Positions 6,569 to 12,440 of a stretch of DNA of 12,440 bases are shown here, piece by piece. Location of the stretch: contig JAPPBK010000301.1 in NCBI GenBank assembly GCA_026705105.1, positions 1-12,440 on the forward strand, written 5' to 3'. The translations under genes and the position numbers were made by a program. Origin of the DNA: Chloroflexota bacterium. Its GTDB lineage: Bacteria > Chloroflexota > Dehalococcoidia > Bin125. The notes under the pieces are model-generated. The model ran no database searches. It was not told where the DNA came from and worked only from the letters and a program-made list of their open reading frames with translations. The number at the start of each line of letters is the position of its first letter. Positions within the stretch are counted from its first letter, which is position 1.

Positions 6569-6597
6569 TTGACATTGCCCATTGCGGCAGCTAGCGT
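6569..6597 (+). promoter_or_regulatory. Candidate recA promoter
   Basis: A perfect TTGACA (6569-6574) is followed after 17 bases by TAGCGT (6592-6597), which keeps the key T, A and final T of the -10 element. Transcription would begin near 6604, giving a leader of about 58 bases to ATG 6662. GAAC-N4-GCTT at 6559-6570 overlaps the -35 and resembles half of a Gram-positive LexA site (GAAC-N4-GTTC) poorly. An inverted repeat CGTTCGC/GCGAACG (6610-6616 and 6635-6641) sits just downstream. Confidence 0.55.
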
Positions 6598-6661
6598 GCG
6601 CAGCACAGACGTTCGCACACATCTAGCCAGCGCCGCGAACGATCTGGAAGGAGCGCATATT

Positions 6662-7873
6662 ATGACGAGTACGACGACCGTTGACCGCGATGCCCCGCTC
6701 GCACTGGGAACCGACACGCAGGAGCCCGCACAGGAGCCATTGTCCATGACCACTGCCAACGAACCGCCGCCCGCCGTCGAAGACCTGTTGGGAGACATGG
6801 AGCGCCGTTTCGGCGAGGGCGCCTTGATGCGCCTCGGCGACGCCGGCTCGCGCCTCAACGTGGACGGCATTCCGACCGGCGCGTTGTCGCTCGACGTCGC
6901 GCTGGGCATCGGCGGACTGCCGCGCGGACGAATCGTGGAGATCTACGGTCCCGAGTCGGCCGGCAAATCAACGGTCGCGCAACATGTGATTGCCGAGGCG
7001 CAGCGGCTGGGCGGCCAGGCCGCCTACATCGATGTCGAGCATGCGCTCGACCCTGAGTTCGCCGGCCGACTGGGCATCGACACCTCGCAGCTCCTGATCG
7101 CACAGCCCGACACCGGCGAGCAGGCCCTGGAAATCGCCGAAGCGCTGGTGCGCAGCAACGCGATTGACGTGGTGGTCGTCGACTCTGTCGCCGCACTCGT
7201 CCCGCGAGCCGAGATCGAGGGCGAGATGGGCGACGTGCAGGTGGGCCTCCAGGCGCGGCTGATGTCGCAAGCGCTGCGCAAACTCACGGGCGTCGTCTCG
7301 CGCTCCAAGACCGTGCTGATTTTCATCAACCAGCTCCGCGAGAAGGTGGGAATCGTCTTCGGCAATCCCGAGACCACGCCCGGCGGCCGCGCGCTCAAGT
7401 TCTACTCCTCGGTCCGCATCGAGTTGCGCCGCGCCGAAACGCTCAAGGACGGGCAGATGGTGATCGGCTCGCGGGTCAAGGCCAAGGTGGTCAAAAACAA
7501 GGTCGCGCCGCCGTTCCGCACGGCCGAGTTCGACCTGATGTTCACCGCCGAGGAATACGGCATTTCGAAGACCGGCTGCCTGATCGACCTCGGTGCGGAG
7601 GCAGCTCCCGGCTCACCGACCGGCACGCCTACGGTGATCAAGAAGCAGGGTTCGTTCTACTCGTACGGCGAAATCCGGCTGGGACAGGGCCGCGAGCGGA
7701 CCAAGGCATTCCTGCGCGAGCACGCGGACGTCGCCCTCGAGATCGAGGAGCGGATCCGGGACGAGCGCGGCTTGCCCGGAGCGGCAAGCTTGATTCCCGA
7801 AGCAGGCGCGGGCAGCGCCGAGCCGATCGCCAAGCCTCCGCCCAAGAAAAAGGCGCGGGCGCGGGCGAGCTAG
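6662..7873 (+). CDS. recA: Recombinase RecA
   Basis: RecA is an ATP-dependent strand-exchange protein for homologous recombination and the SOS co-protease. From ATG 6662 the product has 403 residues. Walker A is GPESAGKST (96-104). Also visible are YIDVEHALDPEFA, VVVDSVAALVPRAEIEGEMGD, the DNA-binding loop with MSQALRKLTG, and FINQLREKVG followed by FGNPETTPGGRALKFY. GGAAGGAG at 6646-6653 supports this start. A second ATG at 6746 has AGGAG nine bases upstream and would place the Walker lysine at residue 74, close to E. coli K72, so the first 28 residues may be an extension or untranslated. The C-terminal tail is strongly basic (PPPKKKARARAS), unlike the acidic tail of E. coli RecA. It has its own promoter and is followed by recX. 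Confidence 0.97.
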   Translation: MTSTTTVDRDAPLALGTDTQEPAQEPLSMTTANEPPPAVEDLLGDMERRFGEGALMRLGDAGSRLNVDGIPTGALSLDVALGIGGLPRGRIVEIYGPESAGKSTVAQHVIAEAQRLGGQAAYIDVEHALDPEFAGRLGIDTSQLLIAQPDTGEQALEIAEALVRSNAIDVVVVDSVAALVPRAEIEGEMGDVQVGLQARLMSQALRKLTGVVSRSKTVLIFINQLREKVGIVFGNPETTPGGRALKFYSSVRIELRRAETLKDGQMVIGSRVKAKVVKNKVAPPFRTAEFDLMFTAEEYGISKTGCLIDLGAEAAPGSPTGTPTVIKKQGSFYSYGEIRLGQGRERTKAFLREHADVALEIEERIRDERGLPGAASLIPEAGAGSAEPIAKPPPKKKARARAS

Positions 7874-7914
7874 CCGACCGAGCGGCACATCACGACTTCC
7901 TCGGGGGTTGAGCC

Positions 7915-8430
7915 ATGACCGCCGTCACTTCCGTGCGAGCCAGTGGGGCGATGTCCGTCGTTGAGTTCGACGACGGGACATCGTTCCGCTGCACGCGGGA
8001 CTTTGCGCGTCGGTCGCAGCTCAGCCGCGGCCAGGAGATTGACGACGTGTTCGTGGCGCGACTGCAGGAGTCGGCCTCCGATGACCTGGCGCTCGCCGAG
8101 GCGCAGCGACTGAACCAACGCCGGCGATACAGCCGCAACGAGATATCGCACCGATTGCGCGAAGCCCAGATCGCGTCCGCTGCCGTTGAGCGCGCATTGG
8201 AAGAGCTCGAACGGCGCGGCGAACTCAACGATCGTGACGTGGCACTTCGGCTTGCAAGCAAGGGTCTGCGTCAACTGCTGACACGCGACTCCACGCTGAC
8301 CGAGCGCGAGTTTCAGATCGTGCAGGCGCGTCGCCTGATGATGCGCGGCTTCGGGGCGGGCGCGGCGTCCGACGCCTGCCGACGCGCCTGGCAGGATGCC
8401 TGCCCAGACACTTCGCAGGAAGTGCGTTAG
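7915..8430 (+). CDS. recX: RecA regulator RecX
   Basis: RecX binds RecA filaments and limits their extension and activity. The 171-residue protein has an N-terminal beta-like part (VVEFDDGTSFRC) and then the helical repeats of the family. The clearest are RLNQRRRYSRNEISHRLREAQ with ALEELERRGELND, and a C-terminal repeat with RRLMMRGFGAGAASDACRRAW. Sequence signatures are weak, as usual for RecX, but the position 41 bases after recA strongly supports it. A GGGGG-containing purine run precedes ATG 7915. Co-transcription with recA is likely, since no terminator-like hairpin with a T tract lies between them. Confidence 0.88.
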   Translation: MTAVTSVRASGAMSVVEFDDGTSFRCTRDFARRSQLSRGQEIDDVFVARLQESASDDLALAEAQRLNQRRRYSRNEISHRLREAQIASAAVERALEELERRGELNDRDVALRLASKGLRQLLTRDSTLTEREFQIVQARRLMMRGFGAGAASDACRRAWQDACPDTSQEVR

Positions 8431-8587
8431 CGGCGACTGGCGCCGAATTGTTCGCGGTCGTAGACTGAGTATGTCTAGCCAACCTGCCGCAACAGCCGAC
8501 CACCAGTCGGACGGAGCGGCGCCGAGTACGCAACTGAGATCACCGCCAACGGCATGACAATGCCAATTCAACTGAGTCGAGGACACT

Positions 8588-10078
8588 ATGTGGGGAGCCC
8601 TGATGCGGCTCCTGCGCGGCGGGCCCGATCCGCGGATCGAGGCCTCCATGGAAGCCGAACGCATCCTTCAACAGGCCCGAGAACGGGCCGATCGCGAGGC
8701 GGGTGAGCGGCGACAACAGGCGCAGGAGCAAGCCAGAACCGAGCGCGACGAAATCCTGGCCGACGTGCGCGGCGCGCGCGACGACCTGCAGCGAGCAGTT
8801 GACCGACTGGACCGACGCGAGTCGTCGCTGGATGATCGCGCCCGCTCGCTGGAAGAGCGGGACGACAAGCTGAATCAGGACCGTCAGCGCCTGGATGACC
8901 GAAGCGCTCAACTCGATGAGCGCGAGGCGGAGCACGACCGGCGTCTCGAGGAGATCTCCAGCTTCACGCGCGACGAAGCTCGCGCAGTGCTCTTCGAACA
9001 GGTCGAGCAGGAGATCTCGGACGAAGCGGGCCGCATGGTGCGCGAAGCCGAGCAGAAGGCCAAGGACGACGCCGACGCACGAGCGCGCAAGATCGTGGCC
9101 ACCGCGATCCAGCGCGTCGCCTCCGAGGTTACGACCGAATCGACCGTCTCAATCGTGCAGATTCCATCGGATGAGATGAAGGGCCGGATCATCGGGCGCG
9201 AGGGACGCAACATCCGCGCCCTCGAGTCGGCGCTCGGCTGCGACCTGATCATCGACGACACCCCGGATGTCGTGACCGTCTCCGGCTTCGACCCGGTGCG
9301 CCGCGAGATTGGCCGGCTGTCGCTCAGCCGACTGGTCGCCGACGGACGGATTCATCCCACGCGGATCGAGGAAACCGTCGCCAAGGCCCAGCGCGACGTC
9401 GAGCGGATCATCCGCGAGTCGGGCGACGAGGCCGCGATCGAGGCGCATTGCAGCGGTCTCCCGCGCGAGATGCTCGAAATCTTTGGACGACTGCGCTTCC
9501 GCACCAGCTACGGCCAGAACCAGTTACGTCACGCAGTCGAGACCGCGCACATCGGCGCGATGATCGCGCAGGAGCTGCACGCCGACGTCGAAATCACGCG
9601 GCGCGGTTCGCTGCTGCACGACGTGGGCAAGGCCATCGACCACGAGGTCGAGGGCACCCATGCGATCATCGGCGGCGACCTCGCCCGCCGGTTCAAGATG
9701 TCGGAAGAAATCGCCCACTGCATCGAGGCGCACCACGACGAAGTGGAGTTGCGCACGGTCGAAGCGATCATCGTGCAGATGGCCGACGCGATCTCCGGCG
9801 GTCGGCCCGGCGCTCGGCGCGAGTCGGTGGAGCGCTACATCGAGCGCCTGCGCGCGCTGGAGGACATCGCCACATCATTCGAGGGCGTCGGTCAGGCGTA
9901 TGCGATCCAGGCCGGCCGCGAAGTGCGCGTCGTGGTCGACCCGCGCGAGGTCGACGATCTCGGCGCCATGAGGCTGGCGCGGGACATCTCGAAGCAGATC
10001 GAAGAGTCGTTGCAGTATCCCGGCCAGATTCGCGTCACCGTCCTGCGCGAGACCCGCGCTGCGGAGTACGCGCGCTAG
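8588..10078 (+). CDS. rny: Ribonuclease Y lacking the usual membrane anchor
   Basis: RNase Y is an endoribonuclease that starts mRNA decay. The 496-residue product has a long charged coiled coil (about residues 20-175), a KH domain with GREG at 203-206, and an HD domain with H344-D345 in SLLHDVGKAIDHEVEGTH. Family members normally start with a transmembrane helix. Here the N terminus MWGALMRLLRGGPDPRIE has only a short, possibly amphipathic stretch, and an in-frame TGA at 8573 rules out an upstream extension. GAGGA at 8579-8583 supports ATG 8588. The 157 bases upstream hold only a weak promoter-like pair (TTGTTC 8448, TATGTC 8470). The PHP gene follows 14 bases downstream. Confidence 0.95.
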   Translation: MWGALMRLLRGGPDPRIEASMEAERILQQARERADREAGERRQQAQEQARTERDEILADVRGARDDLQRAVDRLDRRESSLDDRARSLEERDDKLNQDRQRLDDRSAQLDEREAEHDRRLEEISSFTRDEARAVLFEQVEQEISDEAGRMVREAEQKAKDDADARARKIVATAIQRVASEVTTESTVSIVQIPSDEMKGRIIGREGRNIRALESALGCDLIIDDTPDVVTVSGFDPVRREIGRLSLSRLVADGRIHPTRIEETVAKAQRDVERIIRESGDEAAIEAHCSGLPREMLEIFGRLRFRTSYGQNQLRHAVETAHIGAMIAQELHADVEITRRGSLLHDVGKAIDHEVEGTHAIIGGDLARRFKMSEEIAHCIEAHHDEVELRTVEAIIVQMADAISGGRPGARRESVERYIERLRALEDIATSFEGVGQAYAIQAGREVRVVVDPREVDDLGAMRLARDISKQIEESLQYPGQIRVTVLRETRAAEYAR

Positions 10079-10092
10079 CCGACGAGGGCCGC

Positions 10093-10929
10093 ATGGCCAG
10101 GCTCGACCTGCACTTGCACAGCACTTGTTCGGACGGCCGCCACGCGCCGGCGTGGGTCATCCGGCAGGCCGCCGCACACGGCGCTGAGCTGGTCGCGCTG
10201 TCCGACCACGACACACTCGCCGGCGTCGAGGAAGCGCGCGAGGCAGGCGAGGCGCTGGGCGTCACCGTCGTCGCCGCCGTGGAGATCAGTGTCATTCACG
10301 AGCCACTTGGAGAGCTGCACGTGCTTGGCTATCTGCCGGCGCGAGACGAGCTCGACGATTTGGAACTGAAGCTCGCGGAGTACCGAGACGAGCGCCTGGG
10401 CCGCGCTCGGCGCACGCTCAATCTGCTCCGGGACCTTGGCGCGCCAATCGAAGAAGACGCGGTCATGCGTCACGCAGACGGCGGCGTGATCGGCCGTCCC
10501 CACATCGCCCGGGCGCTCGTCGACGCGGGCCATGTCGAGTCCGTCCAGGAGGCGTTCGACCGCTACCTGCACAACGGCGGGCCCGCGTTCGTCCAACGCT
10601 CGGTGTTGAGCATGGAGGAGTCGATCGAGCTGATTCACGACAGCGGCGGTTTCGCCTCGCTCGCTCATCCGACACGGTACCGCGAGACCGAAACCTCCAT
10701 CGAGTCCTTTGCGGCCGCCGGCGGCGACGCAATCGAGATCTACTACCGCAACGACCCGCCCGACGTCATCGCAAACGGCGAGCGGCTGGCGAACCGGCTT
10801 GGTCTCGCGGCGACCGGAGGTTCCGACTTCCATGGCATCCACCCCGACGAGATGCCGCCCGCGACGGTTCCGATACCCGACTATGCCGCCCACCGACTGA
10901 TCGACCTGATGAAGGACCTCGCCTCATGA
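10093..10929 (+). CDS. PHP-domain phosphoesterase (RNase AM / 3',5'-nucleoside bisphosphate phosphatase type)
   Basis: The 278-residue product belongs to the PHP metallophosphoesterases of the YciV/TrpH group, whose characterised members hydrolyse pAp-type nucleotides and 5' ends of short RNAs. Metal-ligand motifs are in family order: HLHSTCSDG (H7, H9, D14), LSDHDT (H39, D40), E64 in VEIS, GRPHIA, LAHPTR and GGSDFHG near the C terminus. Length is typical (270-290). ATG 10093 lies 14 bases after the rny stop, and the stop overlaps fabZ by four bases. Placement beside RNase Y suggests a role in finishing RNA decay, which is inference. A nearby GTG or in-frame extension into rny is not supported by the family N terminus. 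Confidence 0.88.
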   Translation: MARLDLHLHSTCSDGRHAPAWVIRQAAAHGAELVALSDHDTLAGVEEAREAGEALGVTVVAAVEISVIHEPLGELHVLGYLPARDELDDLELKLAEYRDERLGRARRTLNLLRDLGAPIEEDAVMRHADGGVIGRPHIARALVDAGHVESVQEAFDRYLHNGGPAFVQRSVLSMEESIELIHDSGGFASLAHPTRYRETETSIESFAAAGGDAIEIYYRNDPPDVIANGERLANRLGLAATGGSDFHGIHPDEMPPATVPIPDYAAHRLIDLMKDLAS

Positions 10930-11393
10930 CCGAATCGCCGGATCCGCAGTTGCCGCTCGATGTCCGCGCCATTCAGCGGATCATCCCGCACCGATACCCG
11001 ATTCTATTAGTGGACCGGATTGTCGAGCTCGAGCCGGGCAAGCGCGCCGTGGGATTGAAAAACGTATCGACTAACGAGTGGTTCTTCGAAGGCCATTTCC
11101 CCGACAATCCGATCATGCCAGGTGTGCTGATCATCGAAGCGTTGGCGCAGACCGGCGCGGTGGCCGCGCTCTCAGCGGAGGAGTTCAAGGGCAAGCTCGG
11201 GCTGTTCGCCGGCATCGACGGAGTGCGCTTCCGCCGCCAGGTCGTACCCGGCGATCAGCTACGCCTCGAAGTCGAGATGGAGCGCCTGCGCCGGGGAATC
11301 GGCCGGGCGGCGGCGACGGCAACAGTAGACGGAGAGACGGCGGCCGAAGGTCGGTTGACATTCGCCCTGGTGGACCCTCCGAACGGCGGGTAA
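10926..11393 (+). CDS. fabZ: 3-hydroxyacyl-[acyl-carrier-protein] dehydratase FabZ
   Basis: FabZ is the hot-dog-fold dehydratase of type II fatty acid synthesis, converting 3-hydroxyacyl-ACP to trans-2-enoyl-ACP. The 155-residue product shows IQRIIPHRYPILLVDRI (residues 16-32), then FFEGHFPDNPIMPGVLIIEALAQ with catalytic H57 and E71, and FRRQVVPGDQLRLEVE. It is complete; the usual length is 140-155. The ATG overlaps the PHP stop, implying translational coupling. No other fatty acid genes are in view, so its operon with RNA-decay genes looks like packing rather than pathway logic. A 5-bp hairpin with a GGTAA loop straddles its stop codon (11384-11398) but has no T tract. Confidence 0.95.
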   Translation: MTESPDPQLPLDVRAIQRIIPHRYPILLVDRIVELEPGKRAVGLKNVSTNEWFFEGHFPDNPIMPGVLIIEALAQTGAVAALSAEEFKGKLGLFAGIDGVRFRRQVVPGDQLRLEVEMERLRRGIGRAAATATVDGETAAEGRLTFALVDPPNGG

Positions 11394-11414
11394 CGCCGCG
11401 AGCGAGAAGATGCG

Positions 11415-11786
11415 TTACAGCGTGATCGCCGCCCACAGACCCAGCACGAGCCCGACGCTGGCTACCGTCGTGATCGCGACCCAGCGCAGGTCGCCGCGGA
11501 CGTAGTGGAAGTCGTGCATCGCGGCGGCGGCTCGCGCCCGGCGGTCGCGGCGCTCGTGCGCGCCGGATGCGCCGCCTCGAGGTCCGCCCGCCTGCGTTGC
11601 TCCGCCAATCCGGGCCGGTTGCTGGACATTGCCGCTCAACGATGCGCCCGCAGGCGCCTGGGCCGCACCCGCCTGGGCGGTCGGCAACCGATCCTCCCGC
11701 GCCCGTCGCCCTCGCCTGCCCTGTGGCCGCGCCGCTTGCTGGGACCGGTTCGACCCGCCTCTGCCTCTTCGTGATCCGCGTGCCAT
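11415..11786 (-). CDS. Small Arg/Gly/Ala-rich protein with C-terminal membrane anchor, function unknown
   Basis: The 123-residue product (from ATG 11786) starts with about 88 residues of low-complexity Arg, Gly, Ala, Gln and Pro, likely disordered and very basic. It ends with MHDFHYVRGDLRWV and one hydrophobic segment (WVAITTVASVGLVLGLWAAITL) finishing two residues from the end of the open frame. This implies a tail-anchored or C-terminal single-pass protein with a basic cytoplasmic part. An ATG two codons earlier (11792) directly abuts GGAGG, whereas 11786 has GGAGG at a workable six-base distance, so 11786 is preferred. Only the C-terminal 35 residues look conserved-protein-like. It converges with fabZ, 21 bases apart. 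Confidence 0.6.
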   Translation of the reverse strand: MARGSRRGRGGSNRSQQAARPQGRRGRRAREDRLPTAQAGAAQAPAGASLSGNVQQPARIGGATQAGGPRGGASGAHERRDRRARAAAAMHDFHYVRGDLRWVAITTVASVGLVLGLWAAITL

Positions 11787-11824
11787 CTGCATCCTCCGAC
11801 GCTTGCCATTTACGCTACGTTGTG

Positions 11825-11853
11825 TTGCCGTACTCCGCCAGTCGGCGTAAGCT
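11825..11853 (+). promoter_or_regulatory. Candidate tRNA-Asp promoter
   Basis: TTGCCG (11825-11830) and TAAGCT (11848-11853) are 17 bases apart and end ten bases before the mature tRNA 5' end. The spacing is good, but each hexamer is only a partial match to consensus. Confidence 0.4.
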
Positions 11854-11862
11854 AATCCCTAC

Positions 11863-11939
11863 GGCCCCGTGGTGTAGCGGCCTAACACGCCACCCTGTCA
11901 AGGTGGAGACCGGCGGTTCGAATCCGCTCGGGGTCGCCA
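11863..11939 (+). tRNA. tRNA-Asp (anticodon GTC), CCA encoded
   Basis: A full cloverleaf can be folded. The acceptor stem is GGCCCCG with CGGGGTC (one G-U). The D stem is GTGT/ACAC, and the anticodon stem CCACC/GGTGG closes the loop CTGTCAA with anticodon GTC at 11897-11899. The T arm is GGCGG/CCGCT around TTCGAAT. The discriminator is G, as expected for tRNA-Asp, and CCA is encoded at 11937-11939. It stands alone; no integrase or partial duplicate of its 3' end is seen within the window. Confidence 0.96.
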
Positions 11940-11963
11940 CCTGCTCCTTGCCCCCTGGTTCCC

Positions 11964-12440
11964 TTACCACGTATCGACGTACGGGCGTTTCTTGCCCGCG
12001 CGATGTGGCGTGGGCGGCAGTCGCTTAATCCCGTTGACGATCCAGGTGCGCGTCTCGGCCGGATCGATCACGTCGTCGAGACCGCCGCCGGCGGCTGCGT
12101 TGACGGCCTTGGCGTTGTTGTAGGCGCGATTGACCATCTTCTCGTAGGTCTCGATCCGTTCCTCCGAGTCGTCGATCGCGATCAGCTCCTTGCGATAGCC
12201 GAGCTTGACCGAGCCCTCGATATTCATCCCCGCGAACTCCGCCGTTGGCCAGGCAACGGTGAAGAAGCCGACCAGCGCGCTCGCGCCGCACATCGCCTGG
12301 ACGCCCAGGCCGTAGGCCTTGCGCACGACGACCCCGAACAGCGGCACGCTGAGGTTGGCGCCGGTGTTGAACATCCGCGCGCAGTGGCGGACCAGCGCCG
12401 TCGCCTCGACATCGGGTCCGACCATCATCCCCGGGCAATC
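11964..12440 (-). CDS. Acyl-CoA carboxylase carboxyltransferase subunit, C-terminal part
   Basis: The frame is open to the right edge (reading DCPG before MMVGPDVEAT), so 159 C-terminal codons are present and the gene continues outside. This is the carboxyltransferase domain of biotin-dependent acyl-CoA carboxylases (propionyl-, methylcrotonyl- or acetyl-CoA type). Signatures are PGMMVGPDVEA, RKAYGLGVQAMCG, FFTVAWPTAEFAGMNIEGSVKLGYR and the C-terminal DDVIDPAETRTWIVNGI. The enzyme moves a carboxyl group from carboxybiotin to an acyl-CoA. Substrate cannot be told from this part. The stop TAA at 11966-11964 is only 25 bases past the tRNA on the opposite strand. Confidence 0.9.
   Translation of the reverse strand, partial: DCPGMMVGPDVEATALVRHCARMFNTGANLSVPLFGVVVRKAYGLGVQAMCGASALVGFFTVAWPTAEFAGMNIEGSVKLGYRKELIAIDDSEERIETYEKMVNRAYNNAKAVNAAAGGGLDDVIDPAETRTWIVNGIKRLPPTPHRAGKKRPYVDTW

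Noticed and set aside
11384..11398. Hairpin at the fabZ stop as a Rho-independent terminator
   Set aside because: The stem is only five base pairs and no T tract follows on either strand.
11863..11963. tRNA-Asp as an integration site of a genomic island
   Set aside because: No integrase, no repeat of the tRNA 3' end and no change in base composition is seen; both neighbours look like ordinary chromosomal genes.
1..12440. CRISPR arrays, defence islands, toxin-antitoxin pairs or phage genes
   Set aside because: No regularly spaced short repeats and no related protein motifs were found; apart from the rsmH-ftsL gap the content is housekeeping genes.

Overview
The window comes from a GC-rich bacterial chromosome. 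The genes are tightly packed, with many ATGA-type stop/start overlaps. RNase Y, recA-recX, a yggS-proC-yggT run, a stand-alone TIGR03960-like radical SAM protein and a mraZ-rsmH division cluster occur together. This suggests Chloroflexota (Dehalococcoidia/SAR202-like or a relative). That is an inference from gene content with modest confidence; no marker alignment was possible.

Layout. On the minus strand, mraZ (2213-1734) and rsmH (1737-841) start a dcw-type cell division cluster. It continues off the left edge with a small FtsL-like single-pass membrane protein (212-1, partial). Divergent from mraZ, the plus strand reads: a MogA/MoaB-family molybdopterin protein, a radical SAM protein, yggS, proC and yggT, nearly all touching or overlapping; then recA with its own promoter, recX, RNase Y (rny), a PHP phosphoesterase and fabZ. 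At the right, the minus strand carries a small Arg/Gly-rich tail-anchored protein and the C-terminal part of an acyl-CoA carboxyltransferase. A tRNA-Asp(GTC) gene on the plus strand lies between them.

The most unusual part is the roughly 630-base gap between rsmH and the FtsL-like gene. It holds two tandem copies, 240 bases apart, of an element of about 170-175 nt. Each copy has long self-complementary ends that differ in sequence between copies yet stay paired, through several compensatory base changes. Non-Watson-Crick positions mostly become G-U pairs only when read on the minus strand, the direction of the operon. This looks like a tandem structured RNA (riboswitch-like or another cis-regulatory element) inside the division operon. 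I do not recognise the family.

The mraZ upstream region shows a plausible promoter followed by three 10-bp-spaced TGG/CGG repeats matching the MraZ operator pattern, consistent with autoregulation. Other points of note: RNase Y has no N-terminal membrane anchor; it is followed directly by a PHP phosphoesterase of the RNase AM/pAp-phosphatase type, suggesting an RNA-decay pair; and recA has two credible start codons.
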